This document shows positions 1-8,878 of a DNA stretch of 61,820 nt, piece after piece. Both the position numbers and the translations under genes were made by a program. Each line of letters begins with the position of its first letter. Position 1 is the first letter of the stretch. Source of the DNA: Acetofilamentum sp. Lineage in GTDB: Bacteria > Bacteroidota > Bacteroidia > Bacteroidales > JAADGE01. The notes under the pieces are model-generated. The model was given only the letters and a program-made list of their open reading frames with translations. It had not been told where the DNA came from and ran no database searches. Location: the NCBI GenBank assembly GCA_020720665.1, contig DYOF01000003.1, positions 1 to 61,820 of the forward strand. Direction: 5' to 3'.

Positions 1-1
1 A

Positions 2-70
2 AATGAGCCTCTTTTATTCACTAAAAGTAAACCGGCAAAAAAAATAATTGTAAAGCATATTCAGGATTAA
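2..70 (+). CDS. 3' end of a protein gene entering from the left edge (partial)
   Basis: The frame beginning at base 2 is open from the window edge and gives 22 residues (starting NEPLLFTKSK, ending VKHIQD) before a TAA at 68-70. The other two plus frames do not look coding, and a strong hairpin terminator follows about 80 bases later, as expected for a gene end. The fragment is too short to assign to a family. It converges on the minus-strand small gene at 191-355. Confidence 0.5.
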   Translation, partial: NEPLLFTKSKPAKKIIVKHIQD

Positions 71-150
71 ATTAAAAGTGTAAACTTTTTTTAGGACGAG
101 ACAGTAAGAATTATTCAAATTGTATCTTTGACTTATTGAAAAACAGATAA

Positions 151-182
151 AAAAGCCGGTGATGTTTAAAGTCCCGGCTTTT
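151..182. terminator. Bidirectional rho-independent terminator
   Basis: A 9-bp perfect stem (aaaagccgg at 151-159, ccggctttt at 174-182) with a 14-nt loop is flanked by A and T runs on both sides. It can therefore end both the incoming plus-strand gene and the minus-strand unit 1865-191. Confidence 0.85.
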
Positions 183-190
183 TTATACGA

Positions 191-355
191 TTACGAATGT
201 CCCTTTACAACAATTCGCATCACTTTAAAATTCAGCCAAAAGAATGTGAAAATTTGTTTGCTCAGGCACATTCTTAAAAACTTTACAAATTTTGTCGGCT
301 CGGTGCCGTATGATATATTGCTGTAGGGTACTGTAGTTGTTTTTCCTTTTCCCAT
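191..355 (-). CDS. 54-residue basic, hydrophobic small protein beside the SQR-like gene
   Basis: An ATG at 355 opens a 54-codon frame ending in TAA at 193-191. The product starts MGKGKTTTVPYSNIS, has a hydrophobic aromatic stretch (IFTFFWLNF) near residues 34-42 and ends in a basic tail (KVMRIVVKGHS). It lies 52 bases downstream of the SQR-like gene on the same strand and is followed by the terminator at 151-182, so the two probably share a transcript. The composition (Lys/Arg-rich, one central hydrophobic segment) suggests peripheral or single-pass association with the inner membrane, which would suit a partner of a membrane-bound quinone reductase. I do not recognise a family. Conservation beside SQR in other genomes would decide whether it is real. 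Confidence 0.6.
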   Translation of the reverse strand: MGKGKTTTVPYSNISYGTEPTKFVKFLRMCLSKQIFTFFWLNFKVMRIVVKGHS

Positions 356-407
356 GATAATTATTTTACAAGTTTAAGATTATGAATATTATAAATTATA
401 TTCTTTT

Positions 408-1865
408 TTATTCAGGTATTAATGCCCAGCCGGCTTTGGCTTTGGCTTTATATAAAAACATATAGTGCATAAATAATTTCATCCAATGTCCGGCAGAACC
501 CACCACACCTACGGTGTCTTTTAGGTTGCGACCCCATTTCGGATATTTTTCCCAGTCGGGTACAATCGGATTAACCGTCATTACGGCTGCTTGTCCTTTT
601 ATAAATCCGTAACCGGCAGATACAATGCAAGCCGCACCCATTTTAACCATAGATGCTTTATGCGGGTGATCGTTTTTTCCGGTTTTTATCCTATGGGCTA
701 CGTTTTGAGCCACAATTTTTCCGATAACACCTGACGGCATACCGGTTCGAGGCGGAGTCGGATAAATTTTTGTTCCGTTAGGGCTTTCCATTGGTTTAGA
801 AATTGCGTGGGGCGGTGCAAATGCAATGCCTGCTGCATACACATTATCGTATTTAGGGTTTTGGTAGATTGAGGGCCAATCAGAAGACTTCCACTCTTCA
901 TAAGGCTTTGTTGTATAGTCGGCATCAACTTTCATCATTCCGTTGGCAGCAAATACTTCTGTAGTGATATCCGACCCTTCCTTATTGAATGCTTTCATAC
1001 CGGCACCTGCAAATCCGGGAATTAACATGGCATAATCAAAGGTTTTGGAATGAAATTCTCCGTCTAAATTTTCATAATGAGCCACTCCTTGCTCTACTTT
1101 TGTAACTCCTGCTCTTTTAATCCATTGTATGCCGTATTCTTTTAAAATAGATTCTGTAAATATTTTAGTCGGTGTTATGTAGCCGTTACGTTTAATATAA
1201 GCACCTCCCATACCGAAATCGCCCAATTCATATTCGTTGGAAATCCACCAAATATCGGCCAAATGATTTAATTTTCGCTTATTTACTTCAAACGCAATAT
1301 TTAAAGCATATTCAAATGCTGCACCCTGACAGGTTGCCAAAGGATGACCGGTGCCTATCAGAAAACTTTGCTTTTCACCTTTTTCCAATTTTTCTAATGA
1401 ATTTTGAAGATTCTTCCATGCGTGAGCCGCATGATCATAGGTACAAACCGAGTTTGTGAATTTATCGGGACCTAATCCTTCAGTTGCCGCAAAATTCAAC
1501 TTCGGACCTGTTGCATTAATTAAATAGTCATATTCCACTTTTTCTTCTGTGCCTTCTTGTTCGCCCGTTACATATTTAACCGTAACAAAAGCTTTTTGCC
1601 TTTCGGAATCTCCTTCCGGATGAATGGATAGTGCTAATGCCTGCTTATAAATAATGCCTTGTTTTTTATAAACCGGTGCTAATTTAAAAATAACCTGCTC
1701 GGGTTTCATCAAACCTACTCCCACCCAAATATTAGACGGAACCCATTGATAATTACTATTCGGGCTGACAACAATTACTTCGTGTTGTTTTTTCAGAATT
1801 CGTTTTGCATACAGAGCAGCTGTATGTCCGGCAATTCCGGCACCGAGAACAAGAACTTTTGCCAT
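408..1865 (-). CDS. Sulfide:quinone oxidoreductase-like FAD/NAD(P)-binding oxidoreductase
   Basis: This is a 485-residue flavoprotein of the disulfide oxidoreductase fold. The N-terminus carries the dinucleotide-binding loop VLGAGIAGHTAALYA (about residues 5-19), and ATGP near 117-120 is the second typical FAD contact. A cysteine lies in GTGHPLATCQGAAFEYA near residue 178, and a second in MGAACIVSAGYG near 411. These are in positions comparable to the redox cysteine pair of SQR. Family members oxidise sulfide and pass electrons to the quinone pool at the inner face of the cytoplasmic membrane. The basic/aromatic C-terminus (HWMKLFMHYMFLYKAKAKAG) fits a membrane-docking amphipathic helix. The gene has its own promoter (1907-1937) and is probably co-transcribed with the 54-residue gene downstream. 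An NADH dehydrogenase-like role cannot be fully excluded. Confidence 0.82.
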   Translation of the reverse strand: MAKVLVLGAGIAGHTAALYAKRILKKQHEVIVVSPNSNYQWVPSNIWVGVGLMKPEQVIFKLAPVYKKQGIIYKQALALSIHPEGDSERQKAFVTVKYVTGEQEGTEEKVEYDYLINATGPKLNFAATEGLGPDKFTNSVCTYDHAAHAWKNLQNSLEKLEKGEKQSFLIGTGHPLATCQGAAFEYALNIAFEVNKRKLNHLADIWWISNEYELGDFGMGGAYIKRNGYITPTKIFTESILKEYGIQWIKRAGVTKVEQGVAHYENLDGEFHSKTFDYAMLIPGFAGAGMKAFNKEGSDITTEVFAANGMMKVDADYTTKPYEEWKSSDWPSIYQNPKYDNVYAAGIAFAPPHAISKPMESPNGTKIYPTPPRTGMPSGVIGKIVAQNVAHRIKTGKNDHPHKASMVKMGAACIVSAGYGFIKGQAAVMTVNPIVPDWEKYPKWGRNLKDTVGVVGSAGHWMKLFMHYMFLYKAKAKAGWALIPE

Positions 1866-1906
1866 AGAGTTTTAATTATATGAATAGATGAGTGTGTTAT
1901 AAAACA

Positions 1907-1937
1907 CAAAGTTATAAAAGTTTTAAAATAAGACAAA
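1907..1937 (-). promoter_or_regulatory. Bacteroidetes-type promoter of the SQR-like gene
   Basis: Read on the minus strand, TTTG (1937-1934) is followed after exactly 19 bases by TAACTTTG (1914-1907). This matches the phylum consensus TTTG / TAnnTTTG. It lies about 40 bases before the ATG at 1865. Confidence 0.75.
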
Positions 1938-1988
1938 AAAATCTTTTATTTCCGGCACGTGTTGTATTTTTCTTATTATCAATTTGTT

Positions 1989-3503
1989 TTAATTAAAAAG
2001 CCACCCGAAATTTTCTTTACTGACAACAAACATTTGCATATAATCATATTTGTCAGATAATTTATTAAACTGACTGTCGGAATCTGCGACATCTAAAAAA
2101 ATTATTTTCCCGTCAATTTCGGCTTTTGCGATAACTGATGTAAATTGGTTTATTAATGCCGCATTTCTGTCAACAGGTTCACGCGATTTAATATTCACCA
2201 AAACCGGTGTAACATTTATTTCGGCTCTTTTAAGCAGGTACATAAAAACAAAGTTCATTTCTGCACTACTGCCGGTACCTTTTTCAAAATAAAGACCTAA
2301 ATTATTATATTTAACAGAATGATCGATTTTTCCGTAGATTTTTTTCAGCAAACCATCCGAGACATCTGAAAATAATGAATATTCATTATTCCACTTCATG
2401 TTTGACCTTACGGTATTATAAATTGCTTCGGCTTTTTCTGTTTCATTCATTTCGGGGTTTATATTTGCTTGAAGCAAGGAGTCGCAATTCCAATATTTTA
2501 TGAGAGCTAAACCAAATTTCTCATCATTGAGCAAACGCGTATTCAGTTCTGACCAATCGGGTAAATAATAGATGATGTAGGCGGCAGGATAATTCAACAT
2601 TTTTCGTTGTCCCGGTGTTCGTTGCTCATAATCGGGATAGCTTGTTATCATTAATGAACGGCTTAATCTTTCCCACGCATAATTTTCGGGGATTGTTTTT
2701 AGTCGCTTTAAATATATATTAATTTTTTCAGCTTCGTTTTTATTTTTCATTACAGGCATATTTTGATTAACAAAACGATATTCGGTACCCGATAAATCGA
2801 TTACAGACGTGTAAATTCTTTGATAAATTCTGAATTGATATGCCAGAGAACGATTGTAAAACGATGAATCACGAACACTTAATACATCCGTATTTTTTAG
2901 GGAGAAAATATATTTAAAATTATTCGGAACGGCTGCTCTAAATTCACTGTAAATTACCGGTAATTCATTTTCAAAATACCATGGTTCCGGTTTAAGCATT
3001 GTTAAGGTCGGTGTAAGCAAAATAAATTCCAAAATTGAACCGACTTTGGCATCAGGAAATTCAAATTCGGCAATTTTGGTACAATTAAGGGTATCTCTGA
3101 TTTTAACTGCTTTGTTTTTCAGTTTTATAATTGTTTCTTCACCGGATTTATCGAAATTATGAGTAACGGCTTTCAAGCTGTATGACAATTCGCCAAAAAA
3201 TTGTTCGCAATGCATATCATGAAAAGAAAATGTTTGTTTGGCATATTTTAAACCTTCTTCGTTTAAAATTTTTATTCTGACATGTCTTTTCCTGATTAAA
3301 AACAGATGTTCGCCGTTAGGGTTTGTATCAAAATACATTTGACCGTAATCGTATAAAATAACCGCCGGAAAATCAGGATTTTCATTATATGATTTCAGCT
3401 CAATTTCTTCTTTTGAAAGTTCTTTCCATTTAATAGGGTCCTTTTGAGCGAATACAGAAATACTTATTGTAAACAAAACCCAAAAGATTATTTGTGTTTT
3501 CAT
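1989..3503 (-). CDS. Secreted DUF3857/transglutaminase-fold protein lacking catalytic residues
   Basis: This 504-residue protein has a signal peptide (MKTQIIFWVLFTISISVFAQ). The N-terminal half resembles DUF3857 (acid- and aromatic-rich beta domain), and the C-terminal half has the outline of a transglutaminase core: helices around ETEKAEAIYNTVRSNMKWN, then KGTGSSAEMNFVFMYLLKRA near residue 411. In active relatives the last motif carries Cys (GxGxCxD), and a later FNHVIA-type motif carries His. Here they read TGSSAE and QFTSVIA, so both catalytic positions are missing. A binding or structural periplasmic role is therefore more likely than peptidase or cross-linking activity. It is a monocistronic minus-strand gene between the SQR-like gene and the divergent symporter. 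Confidence 0.72.
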   Translation of the reverse strand: MKTQIIFWVLFTISISVFAQKDPIKWKELSKEEIELKSYNENPDFPAVILYDYGQMYFDTNPNGEHLFLIRKRHVRIKILNEEGLKYAKQTFSFHDMHCEQFFGELSYSLKAVTHNFDKSGEETIIKLKNKAVKIRDTLNCTKIAEFEFPDAKVGSILEFILLTPTLTMLKPEPWYFENELPVIYSEFRAAVPNNFKYIFSLKNTDVLSVRDSSFYNRSLAYQFRIYQRIYTSVIDLSGTEYRFVNQNMPVMKNKNEAEKINIYLKRLKTIPENYAWERLSRSLMITSYPDYEQRTPGQRKMLNYPAAYIIYYLPDWSELNTRLLNDEKFGLALIKYWNCDSLLQANINPEMNETEKAEAIYNTVRSNMKWNNEYSLFSDVSDGLLKKIYGKIDHSVKYNNLGLYFEKGTGSSAEMNFVFMYLLKRAEINVTPVLVNIKSREPVDRNAALINQFTSVIAKAEIDGKIIFLDVADSDSQFNKLSDKYDYMQMFVVSKENFGWLFN

Positions 3504-3602
3504 ATTTGCAGGAATTTATGGTTTAATATTATTGTTCAATAATTATACCGAGAAGCTATTTATTGCAAGATAAAATATTATTAATGTCCGTGATAATTTT
3601 TA

Positions 3603-3610
3603 TATTTTTG
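3603..3610 (+). promoter_or_regulatory. -7 box of the symporter gene
   Basis: TATTTTTG matches TAnnTTTG and lies 16 bases before the ATG at 3627, implying a very short leader. No clear -33 element is visible. Confidence 0.5.
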
Positions 3611-3626
3611 TAAAAAAATAATCTGT

Positions 3627-5072
3627 ATGAATCCGTTTTTAGTTTTTTCAGTAATTGCTTCTTATTTTACTTTATTAATTATTGTTTCATATTTTACGGG
3701 AAGAAAAGCTGATACGGCTTCATTTTTCACAGCAAATAAACAGTCGCCATGGTATTTAGTGGCTTTCGGAATGATTGGGGCATCACTTTCAGGTGTTACG
3801 TTTATTTCTGTTCCGGGTTGGGTGGGCGACACTAAGTTTTTTTATTTTCAAATGGTGCTGGGTTATTTAGCGGGATATTTTGTTATTGCAACAGTTCTGA
3901 TGCCTATTTATTATAAATTGAACTTAATTACTATTTATACCTATTTGAATCACCGTTTCGGCTTTTATTCATACAAAACAGGTTCGGCTTTTTTTATTTT
4001 ATCGAGAGTTATAGGAGCTTCATTCAGATTATTTTTAGTTGCCGGCGTACTGCAAATCGGGTTTTTTAATGCTTTTCACATTCCGTTTTGGGTTACGGTT
4101 TTAATAACTATTTTATTGATTTGGGTTTATACGTATAAAGCCGGTATTAAAACAATTGTATGGACAGATACTTTACAAACTCTTTTTATGTTATCAGCCG
4201 TTATTGTGACAATTTTCATTATCGGAAAAGAGCTGAACCTCAACTTTTCAGGCATAATAAAAACGGTCAGAGGCAGTGAATTATCAGACATATTTAATTG
4301 GGATTTTAAATCGGATACTAATTTTTTCAAACAATTTATTTCGGGTGCTTTTATAGCAATTGTTATGACGGGATTAGATCAGGATATGATGCAAAAAAAT
4401 TTGACTTGTCGAAATATTAAAGATGCTAAAAAAAATATGTTTTGGTTCAGTATAATTTTAGTTCCTGTTAATTTATTATTTTTATCGTTGGGTGTATTAT
4501 TATATGTATTTGCAGCACAAAAGGGAATTGAACTTCCGTTAAAAACTGACGATTTGTTTCCTATGCTTGCGATGAATCATTTTTCAATTTTTGCCGGAAT
4601 TGTATTTTTGCTCGGAATTACTGCTGCCGCATTTTCCAGTGCAGATTCTGCTTTAACGGCATTAACAACCTCTTTCAGTATCGATTTTTTAAATTTGGAT
4701 GTTCAATCGGATAATAAAAAAAGTAACCAAATAAAAAAGTTGGTTCATTTGGGCTTTTCTTTTTTGCTTTTTTGTGTTATATTAATTTTTGAAACAATTA
4801 ATGACAAAAGCGTTGTTTCTGCTGTTTTTACGGCAGCCGGTTATACTTACGGTCCGATATTGGGCTTGTTTGCATTTGCATTGATAAGCAAACGCAGAGT
4901 CAGAGATTCTTTTGTTCCGTACATCGCTGTTGCTTCACCGATAATTGTTTTTTTAATTAACCGCTATTCAGAAGATTTATTGTTTGGCTATAAATTTGGT
5001 TTCGAGCTTTTGATTGTTAACGGGGCATTAATGTTTTTAGGATTATTATTGATTTCGAATAAAAAATTATAA
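3627..5072 (+). CDS. Sodium:solute symporter (SSS/SLC5 family)
   Basis: A 481-residue inner-membrane protein with about 13 predicted membrane helices, close to the usual SSS length. The first helices contain the family pattern SFFTANKQSPWYLVAFGMIGASLSG (about residues 32-56). The later motif GITAAAFSSADSALTALTTSFS (near 330-350) contains the paired serines of the sodium-binding Na2 site in helix 8. Transport is therefore expected to be sodium-driven uptake. The substrate cannot be read from sequence; related Bacteroidetes proteins transport sugars, sialic acid, amino acids or organic acids. The stop codon overlaps by 6 bases the end of the convergent propeller/phosphatase gene. Confidence 0.85.
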   Translation: MNPFLVFSVIASYFTLLIIVSYFTGRKADTASFFTANKQSPWYLVAFGMIGASLSGVTFISVPGWVGDTKFFYFQMVLGYLAGYFVIATVLMPIYYKLNLITIYTYLNHRFGFYSYKTGSAFFILSRVIGASFRLFLVAGVLQIGFFNAFHIPFWVTVLITILLIWVYTYKAGIKTIVWTDTLQTLFMLSAVIVTIFIIGKELNLNFSGIIKTVRGSELSDIFNWDFKSDTNFFKQFISGAFIAIVMTGLDQDMMQKNLTCRNIKDAKKNMFWFSIILVPVNLLFLSLGVLLYVFAAQKGIELPLKTDDLFPMLAMNHFSIFAGIVFLLGITAAAFSSADSALTALTTSFSIDFLNLDVQSDNKKSNQIKKLVHLGFSFLLFCVILIFETINDKSVVSAVFTAAGYTYGPILGLFAFALISKRRVRDSFVPYIAVASPIIVFLINRYSEDLLFGYKFGFELLIVNGALMFLGLLLISNKKL

Positions 5073-8000
5073 TTTATTATGGGTATGAATTCTTATTCCC
5101 ATAACTAAAATGTCGTCAACCTGCTCTGACTGTCCTCTCCATGAATTAATAACTCGCTTTAAAACATTTTTTTGTTCATCAACCGGTTTTTTATAATTAT
5201 TAAGTAATAAGTGTCTAAAGCGTCTGAATTTAAATTTCTTTTCATCCGGTCCGCCGAATTGATCAACATATCCGTCAGAGAATATGTATATCATATCATT
5301 ATCTTTTACCTCTATAACATGGTTTGTATATTCACCGATATTATTATTTGCAGGAGAAACCGAGAAACGATTGCCTTTTACTTCAAGAATATTATCGTCT
5401 CTGATTAAAAATAATTGGTTAATTGCTCCGGCAAATTCAATTGAATTATTATATTTATGAATGGCTATAATACTAATGTCCATTCCGTCTTTCATTTCAT
5501 CTTTCAAACCATCTTTTCGAAAAATTGCCGATACATCTTTGTTTAACTTATTAAGGATTTTGCCCGGTGTATCAATTCCTTCATTAATAATATTTCTTAA
5601 AATATCGAGTCCGATAATTGACATAAACGCACCGGGAACTCCGTGTCCGGTGCAATCAACGGCTGCGACAAAGACCTTATCGAAACTATCATCAACCCAA
5701 TAAAAATCGCCGCTGACAATATCTTTCGACATAAATAAAATGAAAGAATCAGGGATAAGAGTTTTTATAAATTTTCCGGTCGGCAACATGGCATCAATAA
5801 TTCTTGAAGCATATCTCATACTTTCAGAAATACTGTTATTTTTTACGGACAATAGTTCTTTTTGTTTTTCAATTTCTTTTGCAACAATTTGTTTTTCATT
5901 GAGAATTTTATTTTCTCTTCGGATTTCTCTATTATATAAAACGATAGCAATAATTATAAAAATTGCTCCTATAATACCATAAAAAATATATGCAGGAGTT
6001 GTTCGCCACCAAACTGCCGATATATGAACTTTTAAAACTGTAGCCGTATTATTCCATTGGTTACCACTGTTAGCACCGATGATTTCAAACGTATAGTCTC
6101 CGGGTGCCATTTGGAAAAAACTTATAGAGTTTTGTACGTCTAAATCAATCCATTTATTATTTGCTTCTAAAATTCGATATTTAAAAACGTTTTTATCAGG
6201 ATGTGTGTATTCGGGAACTGCAAAATGGATATCGAAGCTGCATTCTTTATGCGTTAAAAAAACTTCATTTTCTTTTCCGATAAGTATTTCTTCTTTTCCG
6301 TTTTGGGTTGTTTTTATAAATTTGGTTATAATCGGTTGCGGGGCATAATTATTCTTTTTTAATGAAGTTATATTTATTGAATTTAAACCGTTTAAACCTC
6401 CCCAAAATATTTCGTCTAAAGCATCATTAACATACACAGCTCCGATATTATATTCAAATCCTTGTAAATTATCTTCTTCGGCATAATTAATAACTTGTTC
6501 GGTTTTGGGGTTAAATTTTAAAATTCCTTTATTCGTACTTAACCATAAATTTTTATCTTTATCTTCGGTTATTGTATAAATAAAATCGTTACTGAAACCA
6601 TGGCTTTGGGAAGTATAGTATTTAAATGAATCTTTTTCTTGAATATATTTGTTTAAGCCGGTTCCTGTTCCTATCCAAAGGGTTTGATCTGAGCTTTCAA
6701 AAAGAGTAAGTACAGAATTATCGCTTATGGTTCTGTGGTCTTTTGTATAGTTTTTAAATGTTTTTGTTTGGGGTTCAAATTTACTCAGCCCGTATAATGT
6801 AGCAACCCAAATTTCACCGTTTCGTCTTTTAACTGTTTTAAAAACATCATTTGCAACAATACTATTTATTGTTCCGTCCTTTTTAAATGCTGTAATAATA
6901 CGGTTTTCATAGAGCAACAAACCGTTTAGAGTTGAAAACCAAATTTTATTTCCGTCAAATAAAATGCTTGAAATACGGTTGTTAATAAAAAACTTGTCAA
7001 CATTTTTATTGATATAATCTGAAAAAGTGATAAAGCTATTTTTTGCTATATTGAATATTACAGCACCATTATTTGTTCCTATCCAAATATTACCTTTTTT
7101 ATCAGGAACGATACAATGAATATTATCATCAGGTAACGGTGAGTTATTTTTATTAAACACTTTAACAGAGTTCGTCTTCCTGTCAAAAATATTCAATCCG
7201 AATCCTCTTGTTCCCAACCATAACAATTTTGATTTTGGATTACAATAAATTGAATAAATACTGTTTGAACTAAATTGGATGTTGTTGTTTTTATCTTTTC
7301 GATATAAATTAAAATCTTTTTTTTTGGAATCTATCTTAAAAATACCGTAATCCGAACTTATCCATAAAATACCGGATTTATCTTCAAAAATGTTAGAAAT
7401 ATTTCCTATTTCTGCCTCGGTAGTCAAATAATTTTCTAAGTGAAACGGTATAATTTTACTTTCATCGTTTTTCAAATACATTAATCCGTATTTTGTTCCT
7501 ATCCAAACGACATTTTGTTTGTCTTTATAAATAGAGCGAACTTCTGAAATCCTGACACTTGACTTTATTGATTTAAATTGATTTGTTTTCGAATTAAATA
7601 CAAAAACACCGGTTTTCCCGCCGACCCATATAATTGAATCGTTTTCTAAAAAAACACAAAATACTTCATTGTTAATATCTTGTTTATCAAACTTGAAACG
7701 TTCAAATTGTTTATTACGACTGTTAAATCGAACCATTCCGTTACTTGAACCTGTCCAAAAATCATGGTTTTTATCTTCTGAAATCGTAAAAAAGTTATAA
7801 TCGCTGATATGGTCGTCATTTTCATTTTCTTGTCTGAATTCAAGAAATTCTTCATCTTTTGGTGTATATTTAATTATCCCGTTTACGGTTCTGAGCCATA
7901 AAATACCGGTTTCAGATTCATGTACTGCTTTAATGTTTGTAGAATATACTGATTGGGTATAATGCTTATTTTTAATAACTGTAACAAATTCATTCGTCAG

Positions 8001-8336
8001 ATAATTATATTTTTCAATTCCCTCATTTGTTACTAACCACAAAGCAGTATCTTTTGAACCGCAAATATCAGTTATATAATTACTTGATATTGATTTCTCA
8101 TTATTAGGGTCTTGTTTATAGCTTACAAACTCATAGCCGTCAAATCGATTAAGGCCGTCTTGAGTTGCGACCCATATGTATCCGAATTTATCTTGAAAAA
8201 TTTTATTTGCTGAGTTTTGCGACAATCCTTCATTTATAGAATAATGCTCAACGGAATACTGCTCATTTTGAGCAAAAACAGTTTCTGCAAAAAACAATGT
8301 AAGAATAAGAACGTAAAGTTTAACAAACTGAAACAT
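5067..8336 (-). CDS. Periplasmic propeller sensor with SpoIIE/PP2C phosphatase output
   Basis: The 1089-residue protein has, in order: a signal peptide (ending VFAQ); about 650 residues of two-component-type propeller repeats (recurrent IWVATQDGLNRFDG, IWIGTNNGAV and similar); a Y_Y_Y domain (about 660-770); one membrane helix (about 780-802); a short coiled coil; and a cytoplasmic SpoIIE phosphatase domain (about 850-1085). The metal-binding motifs SGDFYW, DCTGHGVPGAFMS, DGMD, SDGYVDQFGG and DDILVMGI are intact. Hybrid regulators of this phylum normally carry a histidine kinase after Y_Y_Y; here a serine/threonine phosphatase takes its place. A periplasmic signal probably controls dephosphorylation of an unknown cytoplasmic protein. 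It is the last gene of a likely operon with the biotin carrier (18-base gap) and Crp/Fnr genes. Confidence 0.9.
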   Translation of the reverse strand: MFQFVKLYVLILTLFFAETVFAQNEQYSVEHYSINEGLSQNSANKIFQDKFGYIWVATQDGLNRFDGYEFVSYKQDPNNEKSISSNYITDICGSKDTALWLVTNEGIEKYNYLTNEFVTVIKNKHYTQSVYSTNIKAVHESETGILWLRTVNGIIKYTPKDEEFLEFRQENENDDHISDYNFFTISEDKNHDFWTGSSNGMVRFNSRNKQFERFKFDKQDINNEVFCVFLENDSIIWVGGKTGVFVFNSKTNQFKSIKSSVRISEVRSIYKDKQNVVWIGTKYGLMYLKNDESKIIPFHLENYLTTEAEIGNISNIFEDKSGILWISSDYGIFKIDSKKKDFNLYRKDKNNNIQFSSNSIYSIYCNPKSKLLWLGTRGFGLNIFDRKTNSVKVFNKNNSPLPDDNIHCIVPDKKGNIWIGTNNGAVIFNIAKNSFITFSDYINKNVDKFFINNRISSILFDGNKIWFSTLNGLLLYENRIITAFKKDGTINSIVANDVFKTVKRRNGEIWVATLYGLSKFEPQTKTFKNYTKDHRTISDNSVLTLFESSDQTLWIGTGTGLNKYIQEKDSFKYYTSQSHGFSNDFIYTITEDKDKNLWLSTNKGILKFNPKTEQVINYAEEDNLQGFEYNIGAVYVNDALDEIFWGGLNGLNSINITSLKKNNYAPQPIITKFIKTTQNGKEEILIGKENEVFLTHKECSFDIHFAVPEYTHPDKNVFKYRILEANNKWIDLDVQNSISFFQMAPGDYTFEIIGANSGNQWNNTATVLKVHISAVWWRTTPAYIFYGIIGAIFIIIAIVLYNREIRRENKILNEKQIVAKEIEKQKELLSVKNNSISESMRYASRIIDAMLPTGKFIKTLIPDSFILFMSKDIVSGDFYWVDDSFDKVFVAAVDCTGHGVPGAFMSIIGLDILRNIINEGIDTPGKILNKLNKDVSAIFRKDGLKDEMKDGMDISIIAIHKYNNSIEFAGAINQLFLIRDDNILEVKGNRFSVSPANNNIGEYTNHVIEVKDNDMIYIFSDGYVDQFGGPDEKKFKFRRFRHLLLNNYKKPVDEQKNVLKRVINSWRGQSEQVDDILVMGIRIHTHNKL

Positions 8337-8354
8337 AAAGCCGATTAATTTATT

Positions 8355-8858
8355 TTATTCAAAAACAACTAAAATTTGATTTTTTTCAACCGTTTTTCCT
8401 TTTTCTGTTTTAACTTCTTTAACTACTGCGTCAAAATCAATTTTAATATTGTTTTCCATTTTCATTGCTTCCAAAATTAATACAAGATCTCCTTTTTTGA
8501 GAATATCTCCGGCGGAAACATTTACCTGTGTAACTAAACCGGGCATTGGTGCTTTAAGGTCTTTTGGTTTTTGATTTGTTTTATTTTTTATTCCTAATTT
8601 TTTTAGAAATTCATCAAGCTCGTCTTCTATGTTCGCTTGATATTTATTTCCGTTCACTTTTAAAGTTACATTCTTTTCATGAGTATTAATATCAAGTACT
8701 TCAATAGTGTATGATTTTAAGTTTCTTATTAAATGATACGTATTGCTGTCAACAGGTAAAACATCTGTTTCAAACGATTTTCCGGATATAACCCCGGAAT
8801 TATTTTTATTGTTTTCAAACTTAATTTCATACTCATTATTGTTAATCCTTGCCTTCAT
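8355..8858 (-). CDS. Biotin/lipoyl carrier protein (biotin carboxyl carrier-like)
   Basis: A 167-residue protein whose C-terminal 75 residues form a biotinyl domain: APMPGLVTQVNVSAGDILKKGDLVLILEAMKMENN, with Lys of AMKM as the predicted biotinylation site, and a closing KGKTVEKNQILVVFE. The N-terminal 90 residues match the beta-rich leader of stand-alone carrier subunits of acyl-CoA carboxylases and biotin-dependent decarboxylases. It would carry carboxyl groups between a biotin carboxylase and a carboxyltransferase, neither of which is in the window. It sits 20 bases after a Crp/Fnr gene and 18 before the propeller/phosphatase gene, so it is an orphan subunit in a regulatory operon. A lipoyl-domain identity is less likely because the MKM context is the biotin one. 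Confidence 0.85.
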   Translation of the reverse strand: MKARINNNEYEIKFENNKNNSGVISGKSFETDVLPVDSNTYHLIRNLKSYTIEVLDINTHEKNVTLKVNGNKYQANIEDELDEFLKKLGIKNKTNQKPKDLKAPMPGLVTQVNVSAGDILKKGDLVLILEAMKMENNIKIDFDAVVKEVKTEKGKTVEKNQILVVFE

Positions 8859-8878
8859 TTATATATTTTGTTAATTTA

